Shown: piece by piece, positions 46,600-54,897 of the stretch | How the letters are laid out: each line of letters starts with the position of its first letter | Position numbering within the stretch: the first letter of the stretch is position 1 | Assembly: GCF_003206615.1 (NCBI RefSeq) | Contig: NZ_PZJW01000001.1 | Location: forward strand, 1 to 64,000 | Length of the DNA stretch: 64,000 bases | Reading direction: 5' to 3' | Source: Salinicola acroporae | GTDB taxonomy: Bacteria > Pseudomonadota > Gammaproteobacteria > Pseudomonadales > Halomonadaceae | Notes under the pieces: model-generated | Told to the model about the DNA's origin: nothing | What the model saw: only the letters and a program-made list of their open reading frames with translations | Database searches by the model: none | Position numbers and translations under genes: made by a program

Positions 46600-48069
46600 T
46601 CATGCCTGCGCCTGACCCAGGTCGATGCACAGATACTTGACCTCGAGATATTCGTCGAGACCGTACTTGGAGCCTTCACGCCCCAGCCCGGACGCCTTGA
46701 CGCCACCGAAAGGCGCGCTGGCATTGGAGATCAGCCCGGTGTTGATGCCGACCATGCCGTACTCGAGCGCTTCCGCCACCCGCCAGACACGCCCCAGATC
46801 CCGCGAATAGAAGTACGAGGCCAGCCCGAACTGGGTGTCATTGGCCAGGCGCACCGCTTCCTCTTCGGTCTCGAACGGGAACACCGCCGCCAGCGGGCCG
46901 AAGGTCTCCTCGCTCGCCACCTTCATCTCCGGCGTCGCATGGCTGATCAGCGTCGGCGAGAAGAAGCGCCCGCCGAGGGAGTGCTCGTGACCGCCGAGCA
47001 GCAGTTGGGCGCCCTTGTCGGTGGCGTCCTTGATGTGGTCGGTCACCTTGGCCACGGCATCGTCGTCGATCAGCGGGCCGATGTTGACCCCTTCCTCGAA
47101 ACCGTCTCCGACCTTCAGTTCACTGTTCATCGCCGCCGCGAGCTTCTCGCTGAACGCATTGATCACGCTGGACTGGACCAGGAAACGGTTGGTGCAGACG
47201 CAGGTCTGGCCGGCATTGCGGAACTTGGAGGCGATAGCCCCCTCGACCGCGGCGTCCAGGTCGGCGTCCTCGAACACCAGGAACGGTGCGTTGCCGCCGA
47301 GCTCCAGCGAAATCTTCTGAATGTGCTGGGCGGCGCCGGCCATCAGCGAACTACCGACCTCGGTGGAGCCGGTGAAGGTGACCTTGCGCACCACCGGCGA
47401 TTCGGTCATCGCCTTGGCGATCTCGCTGGCCTTGCCCGGCACCACGTTGAACACGCCCCGCGGCACCCCCGCCTGCTCGGCCAGCGCCGCCAGCGCGGTG
47501 GCCGAGAACGGCGTCTGGCTAGCCGGTTTGATCACGATGGTGCAACCGGCGGCGAGCGCCGCCGCGGCCTTGCGCGTGATCATCGAGGAGGGGAAGTTCC
47601 ACGGTGTGATCGCTCCGACCACGCCCACCGGCTGCTTGGTCACCACGATACGCTGCTGGCTGCTGGCCGCCGGGATGGTGTCGCCGTAGATACGCCGCGC
47701 TTCCTCGGCGAACCAGCGCATGAAGCTCGCGGCGTAGACGATCTCCCCCGCCGCCTCCTTGACCGGTTTGCCTTGCTCGGCGGTCATGATCGCGGCCAGC
47801 TCATCCTTGTGCTCGAGCATCAGCTCGTACCACTTCATCAGGATATCGGCACGCTCCAACGCCGTGTGATTGCGCCAGCCCGGCAGCGCCGCCTCGGCGG
47901 CCTCGATAGCGCGCTCGGTCTCGGCTCTCCCCAGGCGCGGCATGCGCCCGAGAATCTCGCCGTTGGCAGGATTATCGACATCGATCTGCTCGCCGCTGTC
48001 GGCAGCGACCCAGTTGCCGTCGATGTAGGCAAAGGGCCTGAACAGCGCACTCTCTTTAACGGATTGCAT
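46600..48069 (-). CDS. gabD: NAD(P)-dependent succinate-semialdehyde dehydrogenase
   Basis: A 489-residue aldehyde dehydrogenase of the SSADH class, with VGAITPWNFPSSMITRKAAA, FTGSTEVGSSLMA, the general base in LELGGNAPFLVFEDAD and the nucleophile Cys in FRNAGQTCVCTNRFLVQ. It oxidises succinate semialdehyde to succinate in GABA or related breakdown. No gabT or transporter gene is adjacent, so the physiological substrate is less certain. The two Cys in CVC are normal for SSADH. Confidence 0.93.
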   Translation of the reverse strand: MQSVKESALFRPFAYIDGNWVAADSGEQIDVDNPANGEILGRMPRLGRAETERAIEAAEAALPGWRNHTALERADILMKWYELMLEHKDELAAIMTAEQGKPVKEAAGEIVYAASFMRWFAEEARRIYGDTIPAASSQQRIVVTKQPVGVVGAITPWNFPSSMITRKAAAALAAGCTIVIKPASQTPFSATALAALAEQAGVPRGVFNVVPGKASEIAKAMTESPVVRKVTFTGSTEVGSSLMAGAAQHIQKISLELGGNAPFLVFEDADLDAAVEGAIASKFRNAGQTCVCTNRFLVQSSVINAFSEKLAAAMNSELKVGDGFEEGVNIGPLIDDDAVAKVTDHIKDATDKGAQLLLGGHEHSLGGRFFSPTLISHATPEMKVASEETFGPLAAVFPFETEEEAVRLANDTQFGLASYFYSRDLGRVWRVAEALEYGMVGINTGLISNASAPFGGVKASGLGREGSKYGLDEYLEVKYLCIDLGQAQA

Positions 48070-48332
48070 GATTCACTCCTTCCTGGATGTGCTTGCCGGT
48101 AGCGGGCATGCCCCCTATCCGCTCGACCGTTGCCAAGGATCGGCGTGCCACACGGTCGGTCATGGCGCTGGCGCCGGTAACAACGAAAAACGGATCAGCC
48201 GCCACGGTTCTACTGGACAGGATGGCGCGTTAACGGCACTCGTGCCAGTCGCATTCACACCCCTTCATTGCCGAACGCCGGGGCGAGCCGCTCCCACGCC
48301 GGATGCCACTCACCAACGCGAAGCGAGCGCGC

Positions 48333-48785
48333 TCACCACCACTGGGACCACAGTGTCACTGCCACGGCCACCACGATGGCGATACCGTTCAGCCACTGCC
48401 CGGTCAAGCGCTGGGGTTCGCGATGCACGTGGCGCAGGCCCAGCCACGCCAGCACGATCGCCACCGCTTCCACCACCGGCGCATAGCGCCCCGCGCTCAC
48501 TCCGGCGGCGGCCACCACGAAAGCGGCCAACGCCCAGTGCGACAGCACCTTGCGCCGGGTCTTGCCATCGACATCACGGGTGGTGCTGGCGCGTCGCTGG
48601 GTCTCGGGGCGATTGAACACCTGAATGGCGCGACCGTCGCGCAGTTCGAAGCGTACTGGTGTTCCAGCGCTCGGTAGGCCACGACCGCGCCATTGTGAGA
48701 AGTCGAAGGGGTAGCGCTTGCCATCGCGGGACTCGATCTCTCCGAGCTGCGCTTCATCGTCGAAATGGGAAAGGCGACCATCCAT
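48333..48785 (-). CDS. Small membrane protein with an N-terminal cold-shock-like (OB) segment
   Basis: A 150-residue protein. Residues 1-60 (MDGRLSHFDDEAQLGEIES, RYPFDFSQW, GTPVRFELRDGRAIQVF) resemble the cold-shock/OB part seen in DUF1294-type proteins; after a basic linker, residues about 75-145 form two or three membrane helices. The C-terminal part does not clearly match DUF1294. ATG 48785 is chosen because AAGGA lies 7 nt upstream. Function unknown. It lies between gabD and folE, same strand, with gaps of 263 and 68 bp. Confidence 0.7.
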   Translation of the reverse strand: MDGRLSHFDDEAQLGEIESRDGKRYPFDFSQWRGRGLPSAGTPVRFELRDGRAIQVFNRPETQRRASTTRDVDGKTRRKVLSHWALAAFVVAAAGVSAGRYAPVVEAVAIVLAWLGLRHVHREPQRLTGQWLNGIAIVVAVAVTLWSQWW

Positions 48786-48853
48786 CCTGCTGTCCTTTCT
48801 ATCCATGCGGAACCGATTGCCGGAAGCCAGCGCGGGGTCAGGCAAACTGGTCC

Positions 48854-49411
48854 TCAGCGGCCGTTGACCAGCATCAGGAACTCTTGGCGCGTGGTCTGGT
48901 TCTTGCGAAAGCTACCCAACATCACCGATGTCTTCATGCTGGAGTTCTGCTTTTCGACCCCTCGCATCATCATGCACATGTGCTGGGCTTCGATCACCAC
49001 GCCGACACCGCGCGCCTGGGTCACCTGCATCACCGCTTCCGCGATCTGTCGGGTCAGGTGCTCCTGAATCTGCAGGCGACGCGCGTACATGTCGACGATT
49101 CGCGCGAATTTCGACAGCCCCAGCACTTTGCCCTGGGGCAGGTAGGCAATATGGCACTTGCCGATGAAAGGCAGCACGTGATGCTCGCACATCGAGTACA
49201 TCTCGATGTCCTTCACCAGCACCATTTCGTCCGTGTCGGAGGCAAAAACGGCACCGTTGACCAGTTCCTCCAGCGATTGGTTGTAACCCTGGGTCAAGAA
49301 CTGCATCGCCTTGGCGGCACGCATCGGGGTGTCGCGCAGGCCTTCACGCTGGGGATCCTCCCCCAGCTTTTCCAGAATACCGTGATAATGGCCTGCCAGT
49401 TGCTCTGTCAT
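48854..49411 (-). CDS. folE: GTP cyclohydrolase I
   Basis: A 185-residue FolE (type IA) with [21 protein letters not shown], the zinc ligand region [19 protein letters not shown], and [20 protein letters not shown]. It makes dihydroneopterin triphosphate, the first step of folate synthesis. Start 49411 is placed at the usual family start; the longer in-frame reading is very basic and unlikely. Confidence 0.96.
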   Translation of the reverse strand: MTEQLAGHYHGILEKLGEDPQREGLRDTPMRAAKAMQFLTQGYNQSLEELVNGAVFASDTDEMVLVKDIEMYSMCEHHVLPFIGKCHIAYLPQGKVLGLSKFARIVDMYARRLQIQEHLTRQIAEAVMQVTQARGVGVVIEAQHMCMMMRGVEKQNSSMKTSVMLGSFRKNQTTRQEFLMLVNGR

Positions 49412-49545
49412 GTTGCTGCCTTGTCTATCGTTATCATCGATCAAACGCGCTCGCCGCCGCGACCGCCCCGGCCTCACTCTCGGTGAAGGCCGATTCTAGC
49501 GAAACTGCACCGACACCACTATCTCGGCACCGACTAATGGCCGGT

Positions 49546-50532
49546 TCAGGCGAGCCAGCGCGGCGAATCGAGTGCCACGCGCTGCTGCTCCAGATGACGG
49601 ATGTGCTGATCCCAGTATCCGCCCTCCGCGACGTAAGGAAACGCCCTGGGAAAGGCGGGATCCTCCCAGCGCGCCGTCACCCAGGCGCTATGCCGAATCA
49701 GACGCAGCGTGCGCAGGGTCTCGATCCAGTCGAGCTGGCGCCGATCGAATTCCCGGCTCATCTCGTAGCCCTCGATGATCTCGGACAGCTGCATCTGCCA
49801 CTCCCCTGGCGACTGCGCGGTCAGCAGCATCCAGAGATCCTGTACCGCCGGCGCCATCAGACAGTCGTCGAAGTCGACCAGAGAGAATCGTTCGTCCCGG
49901 CCCAGCATATTGCCGAGGTGGCAATCGCCGTGAACCCGCTGAAGCGCGCTATCGGGCCAGGCGTGGTCCGCCATCAGCGGTTCCAGGGCGTCGATGACCT
50001 GGCCGTAGAGGCGCCGCTGCCGCGTATCCAGCCAGCGAGCCTCGAGGACACGGCGCCGGCTTTCGTCGACCATGGCATTCAGGTCGAGCCGCAGGCGGTG
50101 GCGGAAAGGCTCGCGGGCACCGACCTCGTGAACCCGGCCAATCAGCTCGCCGAGCGCAAACAGATGGGAGGGATTGTCGAGCTCCGGCGCCTGGCCGACC
50201 ACATGCGCAAACAGCGCGAAGCGAAAACCCTCGAAATGATGCAGAGTCTTGCCCTCGGCGCTTTCCCAGGGGGCACCGACCGAGACCGACGCCGCTGCGA
50301 GCGCCAGGAGGAAAGCGTGCTCTTCGAGAATCTGCTCGTCGCTCCAGCGCGCCGGCCGGTAGAACTTCACCACCCAGCGCCGACGGTCGTCATCGGTCAG
50401 CGAATAGACCCGGTTCTCATAGCTGTTGAGGGCGAATGGCTCGCCGGGCAGCCAGAGTCCGAGAGACTCGACGGCCTCGACCACGAGCTGTGGCGTCAGC
50501 CTCTCGAACGGGTGCGGGGATTCAGCGCTCAT
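49546..50532 (-). CDS. srkA: Stress response kinase A (YihE)
   Basis: A 328-residue SrkA/YihE Ser/Thr kinase of the choline-kinase fold: PFERLTPQLVVEAVESLGL, YENRVYSLTDDD, WVVKFYRP with the ATP-binding Lys, and the catalytic loop RVHGDCHLGNMLG followed by LVDFDDCLMAPAVQDLW. In E. coli it protects against MazF-linked death under stress. Start 50532 fits the family start. Confidence 0.95.
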   Translation of the reverse strand: MSAESPHPFERLTPQLVVEAVESLGLWLPGEPFALNSYENRVYSLTDDDRRRWVVKFYRPARWSDEQILEEHAFLLALAAASVSVGAPWESAEGKTLHHFEGFRFALFAHVVGQAPELDNPSHLFALGELIGRVHEVGAREPFRHRLRLDLNAMVDESRRRVLEARWLDTRQRRLYGQVIDALEPLMADHAWPDSALQRVHGDCHLGNMLGRDERFSLVDFDDCLMAPAVQDLWMLLTAQSPGEWQMQLSEIIEGYEMSREFDRRQLDWIETLRTLRLIRHSAWVTARWEDPAFPRAFPYVAEGGYWDQHIRHLEQQRVALDSPRWLA

Positions 50533-50572
50533 ACGAACCTCGGCTAGCAGCGACAGGCTTGCGCGCATGCTA

Positions 50573-51328
50573 TCAGATTCGCGACGAGGGAGTACGGGCG
50601 AAAGCCAGCGCCGTGACCCTTTCGGCACCCGCGTCTCGACAGGCGCTGGCCAGCGAATCCAGCGTGGCGCCGGTCGTCATGACATCATCGACGATGGTAA
50701 CCGCGGCTGGCAGCGGTCGATTGACGACGAACGCGCGCATCACGTTGCGCCGTCGGGAGCGTCGATCCAATCCCCGCTGAGAGGGCGCCTCCCGAACCCG
50801 CTCGGCCGCGATGACTGGTAGCGCCAATCGTGCCGCCAGGCGTCCGGTCAACCAGGCGGTGTGATCGAACCCGCGCTCTCGCGTGCGCTCATGCTGACCC
50901 GGCACACCGATCATGGCGCTGCCCAGCTCGGGAGCTCGATCCAGCGATGCCAGCATCAACTGTACCAGTACCTCTCCTGCCCGCGGGTCCGCCGCGAACT
51001 TGTAGCGCCGAACCAGACGCGTCACCCGCGACTCGTAACGCAGCGGCACCCATGACGAGGTCTGCTGCGGCCGACGTTTCAGGCATCGCCCACACTGGCG
51101 CGGACGAAGTGTCCCGGCGCGCGTGGTCGGCAGCGGCTCGGCGCAGAGTTCACAGGCCCCCTGATTCCAAGGCATGTCAGAGAAACAGTCGGAGCACCAG
51201 GGCAGCCCCTCCTCGGCGGCGGCGCTGCAGAAAGCGCAGTAGCCCGGCAGCGCTCTCTTCAGTTGCGCGCCGATCCCGCCCAGTGACTTGCGGGTCAGCG
51301 GCCACATGATCTCCAGGCATCGCAGCAT
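50573..51328 (-). CDS. comF: ComF-family phosphoribosyltransferase-like protein
   Basis: A 251-residue ComF/GntX protein. The N-terminal zinc-binding part has CAFC, CSDC, CELC and CGRC pairs; the C-terminal PRTase domain has ERTRERGFDHTAWLTGRLA and the PRPP loop VTIVDDVMTTGATLDSL. Such proteins are linked to DNA uptake or use of DNA as nutrient. ATG 51328 has GAGGA 7 nt upstream; the in-frame extension to 51436 is less likely. Confidence 0.92.
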   Translation of the reverse strand: MLRCLEIMWPLTRKSLGGIGAQLKRALPGYCAFCSAAAEEGLPWCSDCFSDMPWNQGACELCAEPLPTTRAGTLRPRQCGRCLKRRPQQTSSWVPLRYESRVTRLVRRYKFAADPRAGEVLVQLMLASLDRAPELGSAMIGVPGQHERTRERGFDHTAWLTGRLAARLALPVIAAERVREAPSQRGLDRRSRRRNVMRAFVVNRPLPAAVTIVDDVMTTGATLDSLASACRDAGAERVTALAFARTPSSRI

Positions 51329-51468
51329 CGACGTTTCCTCGCCCCTTTCAGTCATCATGTCGACCACGGCGTTGAAAACTGAAGCGATCGGCGACCGCCG
51401 ATCGCTGCCCAGGGCGCAACGATTGACATCGATCAAGGCGACAGTACAATGAGCGCGCCTGTCAGAAT

Positions 51469-51553
51469 GCGGATGTGGTGGAATTGGTAGACACGCTAGA
51501 TTTAGGTTCTAGTGCCGAAAGGTGTGGGAGTTCGAGTCTCCCCATCCGCACCA
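51469..51553 (+). tRNA. tRNA-Leu (anticodon UAG)
   Basis: An 85-nt class II tRNA with CCA encoded. Acceptor GCGGATG pairs CATCCGC, D-loop contains GGAATTGGTAGAC, the anticodon arm is CTAGA-TTTAGGT-TCTAG, the variable arm is GTGCCGAAAGGTGT and the T arm GGGAG-TTCGAGT-CTCCC. Confidence 0.97.
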
Positions 51554-51690
51554 TCGAATAGCCCCAAAATCAATAGCCTATATTTTCCGAACGGATCCGA
51601 CCCAACCCCGGTTCAGCCAGGATGGTGCGGTGAACGCATGCCCCATTGCGGCAGCGCGCGGTCGATCGCCCTCGAAACACCAGCAACGAC

Positions 51691-52365
51691 TCAGCCGTCG
51701 AGCCGACGAACCCACTGCCTGACGCGCCAGCGCTGAAGCCGACTGGCGTAGCGTTTGGTATCGACCGATACGGGAGCCAGCGTGCAGGCCTTGTCGTCCG
51801 TCATGTGAAGACGGAAGCGACGCTCGGCCCCGATGGGATGGTCCTCACTGCCGTAGATCGCGACGACGCGAATATCGAGAGAGTGGAAAACGATGTCGTC
51901 CGTGGGGCGATTGTGCTCGAGCGTCAGGTCGTGGGCCCGGCACAAGCGCTGCAAGATGGTCTCGAAGGTGCCGACGTGGCTGAAGCTTCCGCAAGGCATG
52001 GGGCCCTGGCTCGTCGACTCCATCCTCTCCCCCCCTTCTCCGGAGGCCGTACTCGATGGGCCTGGCGACGCCTGGTCATCCGAGTGATGATCGCCTTCAC
52101 AGTCGATCATGTCCTGGGTCAACGATCCTCGACTGGTGTGTAGCGTCACGATGATGTGTTCGAGAAAGATCGGCTCGGAACTCATGTTGCTGATCAGGCA
52201 CAGCGACGTCAGATCGTTGCCATGGCCGCGGTTGATGATGATGCGAGGACGCCGGGTCCGGGCAAAGTTTCGATAGAGGATCTGGGCGTAGAAGAACCAC
52301 ACGAATAGCGTCAATATGCTGGTGACGGCGGTTATCGCCTTGCTGTGTTCCGACAACCATTCCAT
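51691..52365 (-). CDS. Hypothetical protein with one N-terminal membrane helix
   Basis: A 224-residue protein. A membrane helix lies at about residues 10-30 (ITAVTSILTLFVWFFYAQIL), followed by RTRRPRIIINRGHG and a soluble part with beta-strand patterns (LTSLCLISNMSSEPIFLEHI), an acidic/Ser/Gly stretch near 95-120 and a basic tail. No family was recognised. ATG 52365 gives the helix a normal N-terminal position. It stands alone near the tRNA-Leu, with the probable CsrB-like RNA upstream on the same strand. Confidence 0.65.
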   Translation of the reverse strand: MEWLSEHSKAITAVTSILTLFVWFFYAQILYRNFARTRRPRIIINRGHGNDLTSLCLISNMSSEPIFLEHIIVTLHTSRGSLTQDMIDCEGDHHSDDQASPGPSSTASGEGGERMESTSQGPMPCGSFSHVGTFETILQRLCRAHDLTLEHNRPTDDIVFHSLDIRVVAIYGSEDHPIGAERRFRLHMTDDKACTLAPVSVDTKRYASRLQRWRVRQWVRRLDG

Positions 52366-52486
52366 GGTCGGGATCGGCTCCTGCCTGCTGGGGTCGCAAA
52401 GGCGCCAATGTAGGCGAGAAACCTGGGCGGCGATATAACCCAGTTTGTGGCACCAGCGCCATCGATTTGACCAGTGGGCCAGAAAC

Positions 52487-52703
52487 ACGAAAGGCGGGCC
52501 TCTCGGCCCGCCTTTAAATCAACCGCCGAACCCGGGCATCCTGCCCTTTCTTCGTCATCCTGACGGAGCGAGTTCACGGTACTGCTTGAGCCCCGTCTTC
52601 ATCTTCCTGAATCCAACGGGCTGACAGTCGTCCCTGACTGCGACTCCGACTCACCTCTGGCATCCTTTGACCCATCCTTGGGTGCGGTAAGTCAGCTAAC
52701 GAA
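52487..52703 (-). ncRNA. Probable CsrB/RsmZ-family CsrA-sequestering small RNA
   Basis: About 215 nt on the minus strand with eight GGA triplets (five as AGGA). Four of them sit in loops of perfect small hairpins, given in RNA orientation: ACCCAAGGATGGGT (52683-52670), CAGTCAGGGACGACTG (52640-52625), CGTCAGGATGACG (52565-52553) and GGGCAGGATGCCC (52546-52534). A sigma-70-like promoter precedes it and a strong GC hairpin ends it. No protein frame fits. Such RNAs titrate CsrA/RsmA and are switched on by GacA/UvrY. Family membership is inferred from structure; no GacA box was found by eye. Confidence 0.8.
52490..52515 (-). terminator. Terminator of the CsrB-like RNA
   Basis: An 11-bp perfect stem AAAGGCGGGCC/GGCCCGCCTTT with a 4-nt loop; in minus-strand reading the stem ends in TTT followed by CGTGTTT. 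Confidence 0.8.
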
Positions 52704-52709
52704 GTCAAA

Positions 52710-52736
52710 GTTATACAAGAGTTGTCGACCCGTCAA
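52710..52736 (-). promoter_or_regulatory. Promoter of the CsrB-like RNA
   Basis: On the minus strand TTGACG (52736-52731) and TATAAC (52715-52710), separated by 15 bp; TAACTT two bases downstream would give a 17-bp spacer. Transcription should start near 52703. Confidence 0.55.
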
Positions 52737-53358
52737 GCTTTTTCAACAGGGCCCATTCAGGGTGAAGGTGATCAAGGTGATTGATGCTGGAGTCGAGCGA
52801 GAGGAAGGGCCGACGTCGCGTCCTGTGTCCGCGCAGCGAAAGAAGCACTCGTCTGATATCGAAATCGAGGCGGGAAGCCGACGGAAGGACGCCGGCTTTC
52901 CCGAGACACTTACCCCCTGCGCCATGACCCCCAACGCCGGAGGCGAAAGAGGCCGCATGACATCGCTGACGGTCATGCGCCGAAACTTTCCGCGCTCCTG
53001 AGCCTGTCGGCCCGTTCCCTGGCCCATGCCGCTAACCAACGCGAAGCGCACATCCCTTGGTCACGTCCCTGCGGCAGCCTTCACAGAAAGAATCGCGCAA
53101 ATGTTAGATCAATACAGTACAAACGGCAAAGCCAAGTATAGATTGACCTCGCTCATTGAGCGGAATTCAGCTCCCCTCGCTTACATGAACGCGCCATCCG
53201 TCGATTGACACGGTTCCCACAAGCCAGCGATAGCGCAAAACAAAAGGATATATAAATTATTTTTCTTATTACCAATTTCGGAATTGCGCTATCCTGTAGC
53301 CAAATTCGGCCCGTGCAAAGCCGGCTCCCTACCACCGTTTCCGGGAATCTTTTCGCTC
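52737..53358. other. Non-coding stretch between the CsrB-like RNA and the amino-acid ABC operon
   Basis: About 620 bp with no convincing gene on either strand. The last 140 bp are AT-rich and should contain the ABC-operon promoter. A perfect 10-bp inverted repeat, GATAGCGCAA (53229-53238) and TTGCGCTATC (53284-53293), frames the AT-rich core. A 23-bp near-copy of bases 48303-48325 occurs at 53026-53048. Confidence 0.4.
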
Positions 53359-54132
53359 ATGACAATACGATCGATTTCAATGGCGTCTCTTCGGCTGGCC
53401 ACACTGTCTCTCGCGCTGGGGCTTACCGGTGCAACCCTGGCACAGGCGGATACCTTGAGAGTGGGCATGTCGGGAGGTTACTACCCTTTCACCTACGTCG
53501 AGCACGATCAGCTCAAGGGGTTCGAGGTCGACCTCATGAAGGCGATCGGTGAGATCACCGGCGACGACGTCGAGTTCGTCACGGCCAGCTTCTCCGGCCT
53601 GGCCGGCATGCTGGACTCCAACCGCATCGATACCATTGCCAACCAGATCACCATTACGCCGGATCGCCAGAAGAAGTATCTCTTCAGCCAGCCCTACGTC
53701 TACGACGGCGCCCAGGTGGTGGTCCGCAAGGGCAACGACGCCATCCATGGAGTCGAGGACCTCAAAGGCAAGACGGTCGCGGTAAACCTCGGTTCCAATT
53801 ACGAGCAGTTGCTGAACGAGCTGCCATACGCCGATGATATCGACATCAAGACCTACGACTCCAACATCGAGCAGGATGTCGCCCTGGGCCGTGCCGATGC
53901 CTTCGTCATGGATCGCGTCAGCGCCACCCAGGTGATCAAGGACAAGCCGCTACCCCTGCAGTTGGCGGGTCAACCCTTTTCCCAGATCGAAAACGCCTAC
54001 CCCTTCCGCGACGACGAGGCCGGCAAGGCGTTGAAGAGCAGAATCGACGACGCCCTCGCCCAGTTACGTGACAGCGGCAAGTTGAGCGACATTTCGGAGA
54101 AGTGGTTTGGGTCCGACATTACCCAGCCCTGA
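53359..54132 (+). CDS. Polar amino-acid (possibly cystine) ABC transporter substrate-binding protein
   Basis: A 257-residue SBP_bac_3-family periplasmic protein with a signal peptide (cleavage after about residue 30, LAQA-DTLRV), the ligand-domain start RVGMSGGYYPFTYVEHDQLKGFEVDLMKAIG (in part), FSGLAGMLDSNRIDTIANQITIT and a C-terminal GKLSDISEKWFG. The gene set resembles TcyJ-TcyL-TcyN-type systems, but ligand specificity cannot be read from motifs. Start may be 53359 or the Met at 53380. It is followed by an attenuator-like hairpin. Confidence 0.88.
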   Translation: MTIRSISMASLRLATLSLALGLTGATLAQADTLRVGMSGGYYPFTYVEHDQLKGFEVDLMKAIGEITGDDVEFVTASFSGLAGMLDSNRIDTIANQITITPDRQKKYLFSQPYVYDGAQVVVRKGNDAIHGVEDLKGKTVAVNLGSNYEQLLNELPYADDIDIKTYDSNIEQDVALGRADAFVMDRVSATQVIKDKPLPLQLAGQPFSQIENAYPFRDDEAGKALKSRIDDALAQLRDSGKLSDISEKWFGSDITQP

Positions 54133-54151
54133 TCGCCGTTTCGCTTCGATG

Positions 54152-54184
54152 GCCCATGGCGCTGACCGGCGCCATGGGCTTTTC
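54152..54184 (+). terminator. Hairpin with T run between the SBP and permease genes
   Basis: A perfect 11-bp stem GCCCATGGCGC/GCGCCATGGGC with 6-nt loop followed by TTTT. It lies inside an evident operon, so it likely gives partial termination and SBP excess. Confidence 0.8.
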
Positions 54185-54222
54185 CGTTATCTGAGGTCGC
54201 CAAGCGCGGAGCGCCAAGCACT

Positions 54223-54897
54223 ATGCACGCACTCGATATCGACTACATGCTGGGCTTGGTGCCCATTCTTCTCAGTTACCTGCCACTGACGCTGGAGATG
54301 GCGGCGGCCGGAATGGCCTGTGCGCTCGTGCTCGCCTGCCTGTTGGCAGTCATCCGGGTCAGTCGCGTGCCGGGCCTCAACGCCTTCGCACTGCTGTTCA
54401 TTTCGTTCTTCCGCGGTACGCCGCTGCTGGTGCAACTGTTCCTGTTCTATTACGGGCTACCGCAGGTGTTGACGTTCCTCGTCGCGATCAACGGCGTTAC
54501 CGCCACCATTCTTGGACTGACCCTCCACTTTTCGGCCTACATGGCAGAGTCGATCCGTGCGGCTATCGTGGGGATCGATCGTAGCCAGACCGAAGCCGCG
54601 CTATCGATCGGAATGACCCGGGCACAACTGATGCGTCGAATCGTGCTGCCCCAGGCGACTCGGGTGGCAACGCCGACGTTGATGAACTATTTCATCGACA
54701 TGATCAAATCGACCTCGCTGGCCTTCACGCTCGGCGTCACCGAACTCATGGGTGCCACCCAGAAGGAAGCCGCCGGCAGCTTTCTCTACTTCGAGGCTTT
54801 TCTGGTCGTGGCAGTCATCTACTGGATCGTGGTCGAGGCACTTTCCTGGGTCCAGAAATGGCTGGAACAACGACTCAACCGGGCGTATCAGCGATGA
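54223..54897 (+). CDS. Polar amino-acid ABC transporter permease
   Basis: A 224-residue HisM/GlnP-type permease with about five membrane helices, FFRGTPLLVQLFLFYYGLP, and the EAA loop EAALSIGMTRAQLMRRIVLPQA. It pairs with the ATPase whose start overlaps its stop by 4 nt. Confidence 0.94.
   Translation: MHALDIDYMLGLVPILLSYLPLTLEMAAAGMACALVLACLLAVIRVSRVPGLNAFALLFISFFRGTPLLVQLFLFYYGLPQVLTFLVAINGVTATILGLTLHFSAYMAESIRAAIVGIDRSQTEAALSIGMTRAQLMRRIVLPQATRVATPTLMNYFIDMIKSTSLAFTLGVTELMGATQKEAAGSFLYFEAFLVVAVIYWIVVEALSWVQKWLEQRLNRAYQR

Noticed and set aside
51469-51553. tRNA-Leu as an integration site for a mobile island
   Set aside because: No integrase gene and no repeat of the tRNA 3' end was seen downstream.
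52905-52925. Possible GacA box upstream of the CsrB-like RNA
   Set aside because: Only a half-site (acacttac) is present and it is about 200 bp from the start site, without the matching arm.
52678-53001. 107-codon plus-strand frame next to the small RNA
   Set aside because: It begins inside the antisense of the small RNA and its promoter, has no recognisable domain and poor codon pattern.
52743-53051. 102-codon minus-strand frame
   Set aside because: No ribosome binding site or similarity; it runs through the small-RNA upstream region.
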